Part shown: in pieces, positions 1 through 7,256 of the stretch
Position numbering within the stretch: position 1 is the first letter of the stretch
How the letters are laid out: each line of letters starts with the position of its first letter
NCBI GenBank assembly: GCA_023143375.1
Contig: JAGLHQ010000130.1
Coordinates: 1 to 35,613 of the forward strand
Source: Planctomycetota bacterium
Lineage (GTDB): Bacteria; Planctomycetota; Phycisphaerae; Sedimentisphaerales; Anaerohalosphaeraceae
DNA: 35,613 nt
Reading direction: 5' to 3'
Notes under the pieces: model-generated
Told to the model about the DNA's origin: nothing
Seen by the model: only the letters and a program-made list of their open reading frames with translations
Databases searched by the model: none
Position numbers and translations under genes: made by a program

Positions 1-155
<155 letters not shown>

Positions 156-287
156 CTATCGAATCCTTATGCTGGTTACTTTTAGCCTGAAAATATCTGC
201 CTGAGATTGAACGCCCACGGCGAAGTACTAATTCTATATGCTTTGCCTCAAAAATCAAGGTTAAACAGATTTGTGCAGCTGGCGCAA

Positions 288-320
288 TAAAAAAGGACTC
301 ACAAAACGTAAGTCCTTTTA
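288..320 (-). terminator. Intrinsic terminator of the tRNA-His transcript
   Basis: Read on the minus strand, the nine-base arm AAAAGGACT and its complement AGTCCTTTT enclose an 11-12 base loop and are followed by a T-run. It lies 9 bases past the tRNA 3' end. Confidence 0.8.
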
Positions 321-328
321 AATAAAAG

Positions 329-403
329 GGTGGATGACGGGAGTCGAACCCGCGACACCCAGGATCACAACCTGGTACTCTAGCCAGCTGAGCTACATCC
401 ACC
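329..403 (-). tRNA. tRNA-His (GTG anticodon)
   Basis: The minus strand folds as a full cloverleaf. The acceptor arm GTGGATG pairs with CATCCAC, the D arm contains AGCTCAGCTGG, the anticodon stem CCAGG/CCTGG carries loop TTGTGAT (anticodon GTG), and the T arm contains GGTTCGACTCC. An extra G at position -1 (base 403) faces C73 (base 329), the identity element of tRNA-His. CCA is not encoded. A promoter lies upstream and an intrinsic terminator downstream, so it is a single-gene transcript. Confidence 0.97.
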
Positions 404-448
404 ATAATAACGATCAAGGGCCACAACAGGCCCCCGAACAAGACAAGC

Positions 449-477
449 ATTCTATAAACTTACCACCCCAATGTCAA
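449..477 (-). promoter_or_regulatory. Sigma-70-type promoter for tRNA-His
   Basis: On the minus strand TTGACA (472-477) is followed after exactly 17 bases by TAGAAT (449-454). The expected transcription start near 442 lies about 40 bases before the tRNA. The same hexamers at the same spacing recur upstream of the c-di-AMP operon. Confidence 0.8.
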
Positions 478-678
478 TACTAAACGCCGATTTAGACCCA
501 AAACCACAATAATAACGCCAAAAACGGCCAATTTCTGTTATGTTGTCATTCCAGTGAAAGCTGGGGTTTACGTATTGCAATTTGCCGCCTGCCCTGCATA
601 TCGTCACTCCGGGTTGACCCGGAATCCAAACATAACGAAATAGCTTGTCTAACTTTTGATCATTAGAATCTGTTGTTT

Positions 679-706
679 TGTCATTCCTGCGAAAGCAGGA
701 ATCCAT
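679..706. repeat. 28-bp hairpin repeat, family 1, copy A
   Basis: TGTCATTCCTGC-GAAA-GCAGGAATCCAT: a perfect stem around a GAAA tetraloop. It is identical over 28 bases to the copies at 1662-1689 and 6641-6668. Confidence 0.9.
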
Positions 707-885
707 ATCGTACAATTAAAACTTGCTTTGCATAGCCAACTAATGAATCAAGTGGTTATCTGCCTTAAGGCAGTTTGAATTTAGTATTTGGTTCGGATTT
801 AGAGTTTAGGATTTCGTATTTATCTGGCCTCATTCGTGCCCATTTGTGTTAATTCGTGGCTAAAGACTTTTCTCCGAATTACACC

Positions 886-1626
886 CTATTGCCCCTGCCT
901 CTTAAGGTCGTCCGTTTTAGGCAGATCCTTCAGCGTATTTAGCCCGAACACATCCAAAAACTTTTTCGTCGTCCCATACAGCATTGGCCTCCCGATCACC
1001 TCGGCCCTGCCAGTGATCTTCGCAAGCCCCTTATACATCAAGTTCCGTATCATCTCCCCAGCCGCCACGCCGCGTATCGACTCGATGTCCGCACGGATGA
1101 TCGGCTGTTTGTAAGCGATGATAGCAAGCGTCTCAAGCGCCGCAGGGCTAAGCTTATTTTCCGTACGAACCTTCACCAGCTTTTTCAGCCAGTGGTTATA
1201 GACATCAAGCGTCATCATCTGGTACCCGCCGGCGATCTGTTCGATACGAAACGCCCTGCCATTGGCTTCATACTGCTCGTTAAGGCTATCGACACTCTCG
1301 CGTATCTGCTTAACGCTTCCGACCTCTGCAATATTCACCAGCCGCTGCGCCCCCAGGGGCTCGTCGCTGGCAAACAGTATCGCCTCGATCGCCGATTCCA
1401 GCGTCGCATCTATCGCATCCGGATTATCGTCGTCATCAGGATCGGGCTTTTCAAAATCATCGGGCTGCTCCTTTGCCTCAGCTTCCCCAACCACATCTTC
1501 ATCGGGCAGCGCATCCGCAAGCTCTTCTGCAAGCTCGGTGTTTATATCGTCAAGCTCTTCGCCAAGCGCATCTTCGTTAAGCTCTTCTTCAAGCTGATCG
1601 TCTTTTACTTCCTTGTCATCACTCAT
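886..1626 (-). CDS. scpB: Segregation and condensation protein B
   Basis: ScpB is the winged-helix partner of ScpA in the SMC condensin complex that compacts and segregates the chromosome. The body (about residues 70-235) has the two winged-helix units: ATLESAIEAILFASDEPL opens the first, and LSPAALETLAIIAYKQPI with RGVAAGEMIRNLMYKGL and GRPMLYGTT in the second are family hallmarks. The first 65 or so residues are an unusual highly acidic extension rich in Glu and Asp. The ATG at 1626 is preferred because GGA lies 7 bases upstream. The longer frame to 1689 begins inside a hairpin repeat copy (MDSCFRRND) and is rejected; ATG 1632 is the alternative. scpA is not in the window. Confidence 0.93.
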   Translation of the reverse strand: MSDDKEVKDDQLEEELNEDALGEELDDINTELAEELADALPDEDVVGEAEAKEQPDDFEKPDPDDDDNPDAIDATLESAIEAILFASDEPLGAQRLVNIAEVGSVKQIRESVDSLNEQYEANGRAFRIEQIAGGYQMMTLDVYNHWLKKLVKVRTENKLSPAALETLAIIAYKQPIIRADIESIRGVAAGEMIRNLMYKGLAKITGRAEVIGRPMLYGTTKKFLDVFGLNTLKDLPKTDDLKRQGQ

Positions 1627-1661
1627 ATACATATCCGGAACAATTAAATATTCTCGCTTGT

Positions 1662-1689
1662 TGTCATTCCTGCGAAAGCAGGAATCCAT
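1662..1689. repeat. 28-bp hairpin repeat, family 1, copy B
   Basis: Identical to copy A at 679-706. It sits immediately upstream of scpB and creates a false N-terminal extension of that frame. Confidence 0.9.
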
Positions 1690-1717
1690 TTCTTACAAAT
1701 ACAACTTGATTCACCAT

Positions 1718-1790
1718 AGGGTGCCACGGTCAAGCTCTGCTTGGCCGTGTTTTAAAAAGCCCCAGCCGAAGGCTGGCTCCGTGGACTAAA
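1718..1790. repeat. Palindromic repeats, family 2 (AGGGTG...) and a GCCGAAGGC hairpin
   Basis: CATAGGGTGCCACGGTCAAG, then CTCTGCTTGGCCGTG, forms an imperfect stem. It is followed by CCAGCC-GAA-GGCTGG (about 1762-1776). Similar structures occur at 2981-3015, 4049-4080, 6683-6713 and 8451-8484. Confidence 0.6.
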
Positions 1791-1805
1791 TACTGCCTGG
1801 CAAGC

Positions 1806-2915
1806 TTAGGCTCGCCATACAAAAGGATCCGCATCTTTCGTACTGACCGCTATTGTTACATCTTTCAGCCCTTTTTTCAACTGCTTTGCAAGTTTTTTCA
1901 GCGCAAACCGCTCAGAAACCGTATGCGACAGGCAAATACACGTTACACCCGCCTCCTGTGCAGCTATCGCCTGATGATGTTTAAGTTCGCCGGTAAGGTA
2001 TAAGTCGCACTCTTGCGAAATAACCTCATTCAATATCTTCCCGCAGGACCCTGCACACACGGCCCCGGTTCTAACCGTCCTGTTTTGCTTGCCAACAATG
2101 CCTACCGCTTTCGCTCCCGTCACCTTTTTTATATTTGCGATAATATTTTTCAGCGCCGCCGCTTTTCCAAGCTTTCCGATCCTGCCTAAGCCGAATTTCT
2201 TCTCAACATCATAATGCCGCACAACATCAAACGCCGGAGTCTCATACGGATGCGCATTTCTTATCGCATCGACCACTGCCTTTACGTTTTCTTTTTTAAC
2301 CACCGATTCCAGCTTCACCTCGATAACACTTTTAACCTCTCCTTTTTTCCCGATCGTAGGATTCGACCCTTCCAATGGCTTAAACGTCCCCTCCCCTTCT
2401 GTCTGGAAGCCGCAGTGCGAATAGTTACCGATTTGCCCTGCTCCCGCTGCGAACATAGCGTTAGCAACCTCACCCGCATTTTCCGTCGGCACAAAAACAA
2501 TAACCTTAAACCCCACCCCATCCGGGTTTTCCACATAATCGCCGATAGGCTCTGCGTTTTTAAGCCCGATGATCTCTGCAAGCTGATCGTTCACTCCCCC
2601 GAGCGCTACATCGTAGGCAGTGTGTATCGAGAACACATTTATCCCCGCCCGTATCAATTCATACACCGGCCCAGACTCGCCGTCTGCCGTCACTTTTTTA
2701 AGCCCATCCCAGATGATCGGATGATAACTTAAGATCAGATCGATCTTTTTGGCCTTAGCCTCTTTGACAACATCCATAGTAACGTCGATAGCCATAAGAA
2801 TTTTCTTAATATTCTTGTTCTTATCACCGACCAGCAACCCAACATTATCCCAGTCCTGCGCAAGCGACAGCGGCGCGATCGCCTCAACCTGCTCTGCTAT
2901 TCTTTCAATTTTCAT
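1806..2915 (-). CDS. NIF3-family dinuclear metal-centre protein (YqfO type)
   Basis: This 369-residue protein has the long YqfO-type architecture: two halves of the NIF3 metal-binding domain with a PII-like inserted domain (about residues 130-245). Metal-ligand motifs are visible: SYHPIIW near 63, HTAYD near 97, and the C-terminal LSHTVSERFAL. The family is often labelled GTP cyclohydrolase I type 2, but its reaction is not firmly established, so no enzymatic name is given. ATG at 2915 has AGAGG 6 bases upstream. It lies between scpB and the aminotransferase, separated on both sides by repeat-filled spacers, so operon membership is doubtful. Confidence 0.92.
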   Translation of the reverse strand: MKIERIAEQVEAIAPLSLAQDWDNVGLLVGDKNKNIKKILMAIDVTMDVVKEAKAKKIDLILSYHPIIWDGLKKVTADGESGPVYELIRAGINVFSIHTAYDVALGGVNDQLAEIIGLKNAEPIGDYVENPDGVGFKVIVFVPTENAGEVANAMFAAGAGQIGNYSHCGFQTEGEGTFKPLEGSNPTIGKKGEVKSVIEVKLESVVKKENVKAVVDAIRNAHPYETPAFDVVRHYDVEKKFGLGRIGKLGKAAALKNIIANIKKVTGAKAVGIVGKQNRTVRTGAVCAGSCGKILNEVISQECDLYLTGELKHHQAIAAQEAGVTCICLSHTVSERFALKKLAKQLKKGLKDVTIAVSTKDADPFVWRA

Positions 2916-2930
2916 TCTCTACCTCTTAAT

Positions 2931-2958
2931 TGTCATCCCAGCGAAAGCTGGGATCCAT
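2931..2958. repeat. 28-bp hairpin repeat, family 1, AGCGAAAGCT variant
   Basis: TGTCATCCCAGC-GAAA-GCTGGGATCCAT. Stem bases differ from copies A and B on both arms, so pairing is kept. The 35394-35421 copy is the same sequence in the opposite orientation. Confidence 0.88.
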
Positions 2959-2980
2959 TTTCACAATCATAACTTGCTCC

Positions 2981-3183
2981 ACCGTAGGATGGGCAGCTTG
3001 TCTGCCCATGCTGCCGACTCGTCCATTTCAAAACTTGGTTTTTAAAATCTCTGTGTCCTCGGTGCTCTCTTTTTTTCTCTGTGGCAAAAATAACCTTTTA
3101 TTCAGCCAACCTGTCGCGTCGAAGCTTTAGCGAAGACGGAAGGCTGAAAACAATTCGTGCTCATTCGTGCAATTCGTGGCTAA
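2981..3183. repeat. Repeat-filled spacer between the aminotransferase and NIF3 genes
   Basis: It begins with a family 2 hairpin (GATGGGCAGCTTGTCTGCCCATG, 2988-3010). Then comes a family 3 word run: CTCTGTGTCC, GTGCTCTC, CTCTGTGGCAAAAATAACC and TTTATTCAGCC, followed by the ending AATTCGTGCTCATTCG. The same series recurs almost verbatim at 4280-4370. Confidence 0.65.
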
Positions 3184-3185
3184 CA

Positions 3186-4022
3186 TTATTTCCCCATCAA
3201 TTCATTAATTTTCCCTGAAAGCTTCTTCGTTATCTCACCCGGCTTGCCGTCACCGATAGCCTTCGCCTCCACCCCCGTCACCGGCAGCACGCCCATTATA
3301 ACATTCGTTAAGAACACCTCGTCGGCCCCTAACAGATCACTTATCACAAGCGGACCTTCCTCGACCGTCATCTTTTCTTTTACCGCCGCCTCTATCACCG
3401 TCCCCCGCATTATCCCCGGCAATACCGGCGTGTCCAGCCCCGGCGTTTGTACAACCCCGTCCTTAACAACAAACACATTGCTTATGCACCCCTCTGCCAA
3501 AAAGTTCTCCGTAGAAAACCACAACGCCTCACCGGCCTTTTTCTTTCGTGCTTCGTTCAGCGCCAACAGCCGAGCAAAATAATTCGTCGTCTTATGCCTG
3601 TTCAAAGAGTCATGTGCATTCTGCCTGCGATCGGTCAATACGACCGTCACTCCCTTTTGATAATACTCCTGGGGATACGGAACAAACTCCGTCGCCGTTA
3701 TAAGCAGCGTAGACTCCGGCACCTCGTTACCCATCGGCCCGCCCGTTAATGTAAGCCTAAGTCGCGCGTCTGTCAGTTCGTTAGCTTCTAACGTTTTCCC
3801 GATGGCATCTTTAACATACTCTTTAGTATAAGTGTTATCCATCTCAAGCTCTTTAGCGCTATTGAACAACCGCTCCATATGCGCATCGACAGCAAACACC
3901 TTACCATTGTTGCACCGCATAGTCTCAAACAGCCCCATCCCATACAAAAATCCGCTGTCATTAGCGCTAACCTTAGCATCCGCCGTGTCTATTACTTTAT
4001 CATTTAAAAATACTTTATCCAT
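3186..4022 (-). CDS. pabC: Class IV PLP aminotransferase, probable aminodeoxychorismate lyase
   Basis: This 278-residue fold-type IV PLP enzyme could be 4-amino-4-deoxychorismate lyase (releasing p-aminobenzoate and pyruvate) or a branched-chain or D-amino-acid aminotransferase. The PLP lysine is K144 in RHKTTNYFA, and E177 in LAEGCISNVF is the usual pyridine-nitrogen contact. LPGIMRGTVIEAA is the family phosphate-binding segment. The closeness of pabB upstream on the same strand favours the lyase role, but the 455-base spacer between them is full of repeats and sequence alone does not separate the subfamilies. ATG at 4022 has AAGGTG about 10 bases upstream. Confidence 0.85.
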   Translation of the reverse strand: MDKVFLNDKVIDTADAKVSANDSGFLYGMGLFETMRCNNGKVFAVDAHMERLFNSAKELEMDNTYTKEYVKDAIGKTLEANELTDARLRLTLTGGPMGNEVPESTLLITATEFVPYPQEYYQKGVTVVLTDRRQNAHDSLNRHKTTNYFARLLALNEARKKKAGEALWFSTENFLAEGCISNVFVVKDGVVQTPGLDTPVLPGIMRGTVIEAAVKEKMTVEEGPLVISDLLGADEVFLTNVIMGVLPVTGVEAKAIGDGKPGEITKKLSGKINELMGK

Positions 4023-4477
4023 TTATACAAACACCTTACAATTATCATTGTGCCGTAGGGTGTGCTTCAGCACACGCGTTTTCTTTATCTTTCCTCTGTA
4101 CCAAAAACAACACTTTATCCAGCCGAAGGCTGGAATAATTCGTGCCTATTCGTACTACAATCGTTCAACTTCTTGTTTTTTGTGCACGTTTTTGAAAACT
4201 TGACATTATCATTCTTTGTTTTACAACAGCTTATACCGAAAACCCAACAGGCCCAACTTTACTTGAATCAGAACTTTATTTTAAAAAACTCTGTGTTCTC
4301 TGTGCTCTCTTTTTCCTCTGTGGCAAAAATAACCTTTTATTCAGCCGAAGGCTGAAACAATTCGTGCTTTCTCCGTCCTTAAAAACTTATGGAGTCTTGA
4401 ACACGGCATTGCTCAGACAACCAAAGTAATAGATTGATTATCTGCCTATTAGGCAGTTCGTGGCTAAATAATTTTCT
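4023..4477. repeat. Spacer made almost wholly of dispersed repeats, pabC to pabB
   Basis: No gene seen. A family 2 hairpin lies at 4049-4080 (GTGTGCTTCAGCACAC core, shared with 6683-6713). CTTTATCCAGCCGAAGGCTG follows near 4110, and a family 3 word run at 4280-4370 nearly duplicates 3043-3165. The palindrome CTGCCTATTAGGCAG (4441-4455) matches a related one near 761. The right edge (4483-4512) reads into the end of pabB. Confidence 0.65.
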
Positions 4478-5935
4478 TTATATTTCCTCTGCGTTCTTCG
4501 CGTTCTCTGCGGTAAAAGTTTTATTCACAGATGTTATCCCTGCCAGCAGTGCCCGTGCTTTCGTTATCGTCTCGTCCCATTCCGATTTAGCCACAGAGTC
4601 CGCTACTATCCCGCCGCCGGTCTGGGCATAAGCTTTTCCGCCAGTGATGATAATCGTTCGTATCGCAATATTCAAGCACACGTTTTTATCGATACCGATA
4701 AACCCGATGCTGCCTGTATACACGCTCCGCTGCGTCGGCTCAAGCTCGTCGATGATCTCCATCGCCCGTATCTTCGGTGCCCCGGTTATCGATCCACCGG
4801 GGAACATCGCTTTTAAAACATCACACACCACCGACCGCGAGTCCGGATCTTTCAACTCCCCCTCAACCGTCGCCACCGCATGGAACACCGTCGGAAACTC
4901 TTCGATAGTCCGTCGCTGCGATACCCGTCGAGTCCCTGCTTTACATATCCGCGCCATATCGTTCCGCTCAAGGTCAACGATCATATTAAGCTCCGCCTGG
5001 TCCTTTTCGCTTTGCACAAGCTCTGCAAAGTTCGCTTCGTTTATCTGTCTCGCATTACCGGCCCCGCTAACCCGAGGCCGCGTCCCCTTGATCGGCTTGG
5101 TCGATATCCGCCCGTCCTGTATCCGTATAAACAGCTCCGGCGATGCGCTCACGATTGAATAATCCTCGCCGCTGATAAACGCCGCGTACGGGCTTGCGTT
5201 ATGCTCGTTTTGCCACTGATAAAGCGATGTCGCATCACCGCTAAACTCACAGTTAAACCGCTGCGAAAAATTGATCTGATAAACGTCCCCGTCATAGATA
5301 TATCGTTTCGTTTTCTCCAGCGCCTCGTAATAATCACCCTCACTCATATTGCATTGAAATTCTGAAAGATCGATCTGCCCAAGCCCCCCCGCATCCCCCG
5401 CCCCCGCAACCTCGATTTGTTTCCCTTCCGCTTCTTTCAACATATCCTCAAGCTCTGCAAGCTTTTCATCTGCGCTTTCATTTTCCATTTCCAACGCCAC
5501 CAGCCGCCACACTTTTTCTTTATGATCATAGCAGATAGCCCTATCATAGAACGCAAGCTCGATCAAAGGCAGCCCAAGATCGTCCGCCGCCGTCTCGGGT
5601 ATCTTTTCAATGTACTGCCCAAGGTCATAACTAAAATATCCCATCCATCCGCACTTAAACATCTCACCCGGCAGCTCGTTCGTATTATCTTCAAGCTCAT
5701 ACTTATTAAGCACCGCCTCCAGTTTTACAAATGGATGCTTTTCGCCCGCGCAAAACTTAAACGTCTCCCTCGGCCCGCACGCCCACACGCTAAACCGGTT
5801 TGATTTCGCTTTGGAATGGTTACCGCCAAGAATTGTAGGCCGCTTTCGTTCGCTGACCGTCTGCGTCACCGACGCAAGCTTAGCCGAAGATTTGATTTGT
5901 TTATAACACAGCCGGCACTTTACAGACGAACTCAT
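4478..5935 (-). CDS. pabB: Aminodeoxychorismate synthase component I
   Basis: PabB uses ammonia supplied by PabA to convert chorismate to 4-amino-4-deoxychorismate, the folate precursor. The N-terminal domain carries GWMGYFSYDLGQYIE. The C-terminal chorismate-binding domain carries SASPELF, the diagnostic PIKGT (281-285; the lysine K283 marks PabB, whereas TrpE has alanine here), DLERNDMARIC, MFPGGSITGAPKIRAMEII and YTGSIGF. The start ATG overlaps the deoC stop as ATGA (5932-5935), implying coupled translation. The last twelve residues (FTAENAKNAEEI) are encoded by a dispersed intergenic repeat, so the original stop was probably lost. No pabA is seen nearby. Confidence 0.93.
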   Translation of the reverse strand: MSSSVKCRLCYKQIKSSAKLASVTQTVSERKRPTILGGNHSKAKSNRFSVWACGPRETFKFCAGEKHPFVKLEAVLNKYELEDNTNELPGEMFKCGWMGYFSYDLGQYIEKIPETAADDLGLPLIELAFYDRAICYDHKEKVWRLVALEMENESADEKLAELEDMLKEAEGKQIEVAGAGDAGGLGQIDLSEFQCNMSEGDYYEALEKTKRYIYDGDVYQINFSQRFNCEFSGDATSLYQWQNEHNASPYAAFISGEDYSIVSASPELFIRIQDGRISTKPIKGTRPRVSGAGNARQINEANFAELVQSEKDQAELNMIVDLERNDMARICKAGTRRVSQRRTIEEFPTVFHAVATVEGELKDPDSRSVVCDVLKAMFPGGSITGAPKIRAMEIIDELEPTQRSVYTGSIGFIGIDKNVCLNIAIRTIIITGGKAYAQTGGGIVADSVAKSEWDETITKARALLAGITSVNKTFTAENAKNAEEI

Positions 5936-6618
5936 TGTTCGCTAACCTCACCGAGATCCCGTTTATGCTCTTCGATTATGGCGACCCCTGCCGACGTACC
6001 GATCCTGCTCGCCCCAGCCTCGATCATTGCAATAGCTTCCGACGCCGTCCGTATCCCCCCAGCCGCCTTCACCTCGCACCCCGCCGCACTCTGTTTCATT
6101 AGCGTCACCGCCTCTGTGCTTGCTCCGCCAGCCGCGTTTAGCCCCGTGCTGGTTTTTACAAAATCCGCCCCAACCTCGCTCGCTGTCTCGCATACAAATA
6201 CGATCTGCTCGTCGGTAAGCGCCGCCGATTCGATAATAACCTTCAGCGTAACCGCCGGCCGAACGCTCCTGCAAACATCGAGCACTGCCTTCATATCGTT
6301 GTAAAGATACTTCTTATCCCCGTCGATCACCGACGCAAGGTCGGCAACCATATCTATCTCGTCGGCGCCCGCGGTAACCATCTCTCTCGCCTGCCCCGCT
6401 TTTATCTTCGTAACCTCCGCCCCGAACGGAAACCCAACAACCGCGTCAACCTTGACGCCCGACCCATGCACGATGTCCGCCGCAAGCGAAACCCAACGCG
6501 GCAGCACACAAACACTGCAAAACTTATGCGCCATCGCTTCGGCACAATGCCTCTCGATATCCTCTCGCGTCGCCGTCGCACTAAGCAAGGTATGATCTAT
6601 ATAAGATGATAATTCCAA
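5932..6618 (-). CDS. deoC: Deoxyribose-phosphate aldolase
   Basis: DeoC cleaves 2-deoxyribose 5-phosphate to glyceraldehyde 3-phosphate and acetaldehyde in deoxynucleoside salvage. The 228-residue TIM barrel shows YIDHTLL at the start, VVGFPFG, EIDMV (D89), LKVIIE (K126), the Schiff-base lysine K155 in DFVKTSTG, and VKAAGGIRT. The start is TTG at 6618 because the family N-terminus (ELSSYIDHTLL) begins there; the ribosome site is weak. It overlaps pabB by four bases, an odd partnership of nucleoside catabolism with folate synthesis. Confidence 0.93.
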   Translation of the reverse strand: MELSSYIDHTLLSATATREDIERHCAEAMAHKFCSVCVLPRWVSLAADIVHGSGVKVDAVVGFPFGAEVTKIKAGQAREMVTAGADEIDMVADLASVIDGDKKYLYNDMKAVLDVCRSVRPAVTLKVIIESAALTDEQIVFVCETASEVGADFVKTSTGLNAAGGASTEAVTLMKQSAAGCEVKAAGGIRTASEAIAMIEAGASRIGTSAGVAIIEEHKRDLGEVSEQ

Positions 6619-6993
6619 AATAATTAACCCGTCTTAAGTTTGTCATTCCTGCGAAAGCAGGAATCCATTTTACGATTGTCATTGTGCTGTAGGGTGTGCT
6701 TCAGCACACGCGTCAACTTTGCTGTCTATAGCCCTTCTCCTTTTCCTCTGTGGCAAAAAAGGAAAACAAGCAGGATTCACAAAAGTTGCAAGCAAAATTC
6801 CACAATCCAAGCACCGTTGTTTTTTGATTCATTATTCGATATTCCTTGTTGGATATTGGATATTCGCTTTTAATAATATTGGTCACAGCCATGCTGCTCC
6901 AAGTCCTCTGTGGCCAAAAAAACCTTAATTCGGCGTAAGCCGAAATTTATGCCTTAGGTATCTGCGGTTTCTTTTTCTGTCCTCCGTCTTCTG
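6619..6993. repeat. Repeat-filled spacer between deoC and the small membrane protein
   Basis: Family 1 hairpin copy C at 6641-6668 (identical to copies A and B), then a family 2 hairpin at 6683-6713 with AGGGTGTGCTTCAGCACACG. Family 3 fragments follow (CCTCTGTGGCAAAAAAGG near 6743, CTCTGTGGCCAAAAAAACC near 6908), with GGATATTGGATATTCG-type AT words near 6850. TTCGGCGTAAGCCGAA (about 6929-6944) is a further hairpin. No gene. Confidence 0.65.
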
Positions 6994-7197
6994 TTAACCG
7001 TTCTCATTAAATCCTTTAACGATCCACCAGAGAATAAGGTACACCGCGATAACAACAACGGGCCCGCCGACCATCGTCAAAAAACCCGTCTGCGCCTGTG
7101 CGTCTACACTCGCCGTTATCAATCGCACAAAACCCCCCGTCGCTGTCAGCAGCGACAGTACAGCTGCGATCCTGAAACATCCCTTTTTAGCATTCAT
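6994..7197 (-). CDS. Small two-helix membrane protein, unknown function
   Basis: A 67-residue protein with two hydrophobic helices, about residues 8-26 (FRIAAVLSLLTATGGFVRL) and 40-61 (FLTMVGGPVVVIAVYLILWW). A basic N-terminus suggests both ends are cytoplasmic. ATG at 7197 has AGGATGGA eight bases upstream, which is good support for a real gene. It starts 60 bases after the stop of the P-loop-like protein on the same strand and is probably cotranscribed with it. I do not recognise a family. Confidence 0.6.
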   Translation of the reverse strand: MNAKKGCFRIAAVLSLLTATGGFVRLITASVDAQAQTGFLTMVGGPVVVIAVYLILWWIVKGFNENG

Positions 7198-7256
7198 TAA
7201 AATATTCCATCCTAAGGCGAGTTACCTTGAAATTCTGCTTTTACCAGCGAGTCGGA

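Larger units (their letters stand above)
404..885. repeat. Gene-free spacer with palindromic repeats between scpB and tRNA-His
   Basis: No credible gene. It holds the tRNA promoter and three members of the GTCATTCC...GGAATCC hairpin family (about 544-568, 603-630 and 679-706), a small palindrome CTGCCTTAAGGCAG (761-774), and an AT-rich run of GAATTTAG/GGATTTAG/GGATTTCG words (775-826). The spacer ends with a copy of the ATTCGTG...ATTCGTGGCTAA word family (830-862). Open frames here start inside the repeat and are not genes. Confidence 0.7.

Noticed and set aside
1262-1597. Serine-rich plus-strand frame
   Set aside because: It is the antisense image of the acidic ScpB extension and has no ribosome site.
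1627-1689. Longer ScpB start beginning MDSCFRRND
   Set aside because: The extra codons lie in a family 1 hairpin repeat; the ATG at 1626 has a better-placed ribosome site.
679-6668. CRISPR array
   Set aside because: Repeats are widely and irregularly spaced, palindromic throughout, and lack spacers of uniform length or cas genes.
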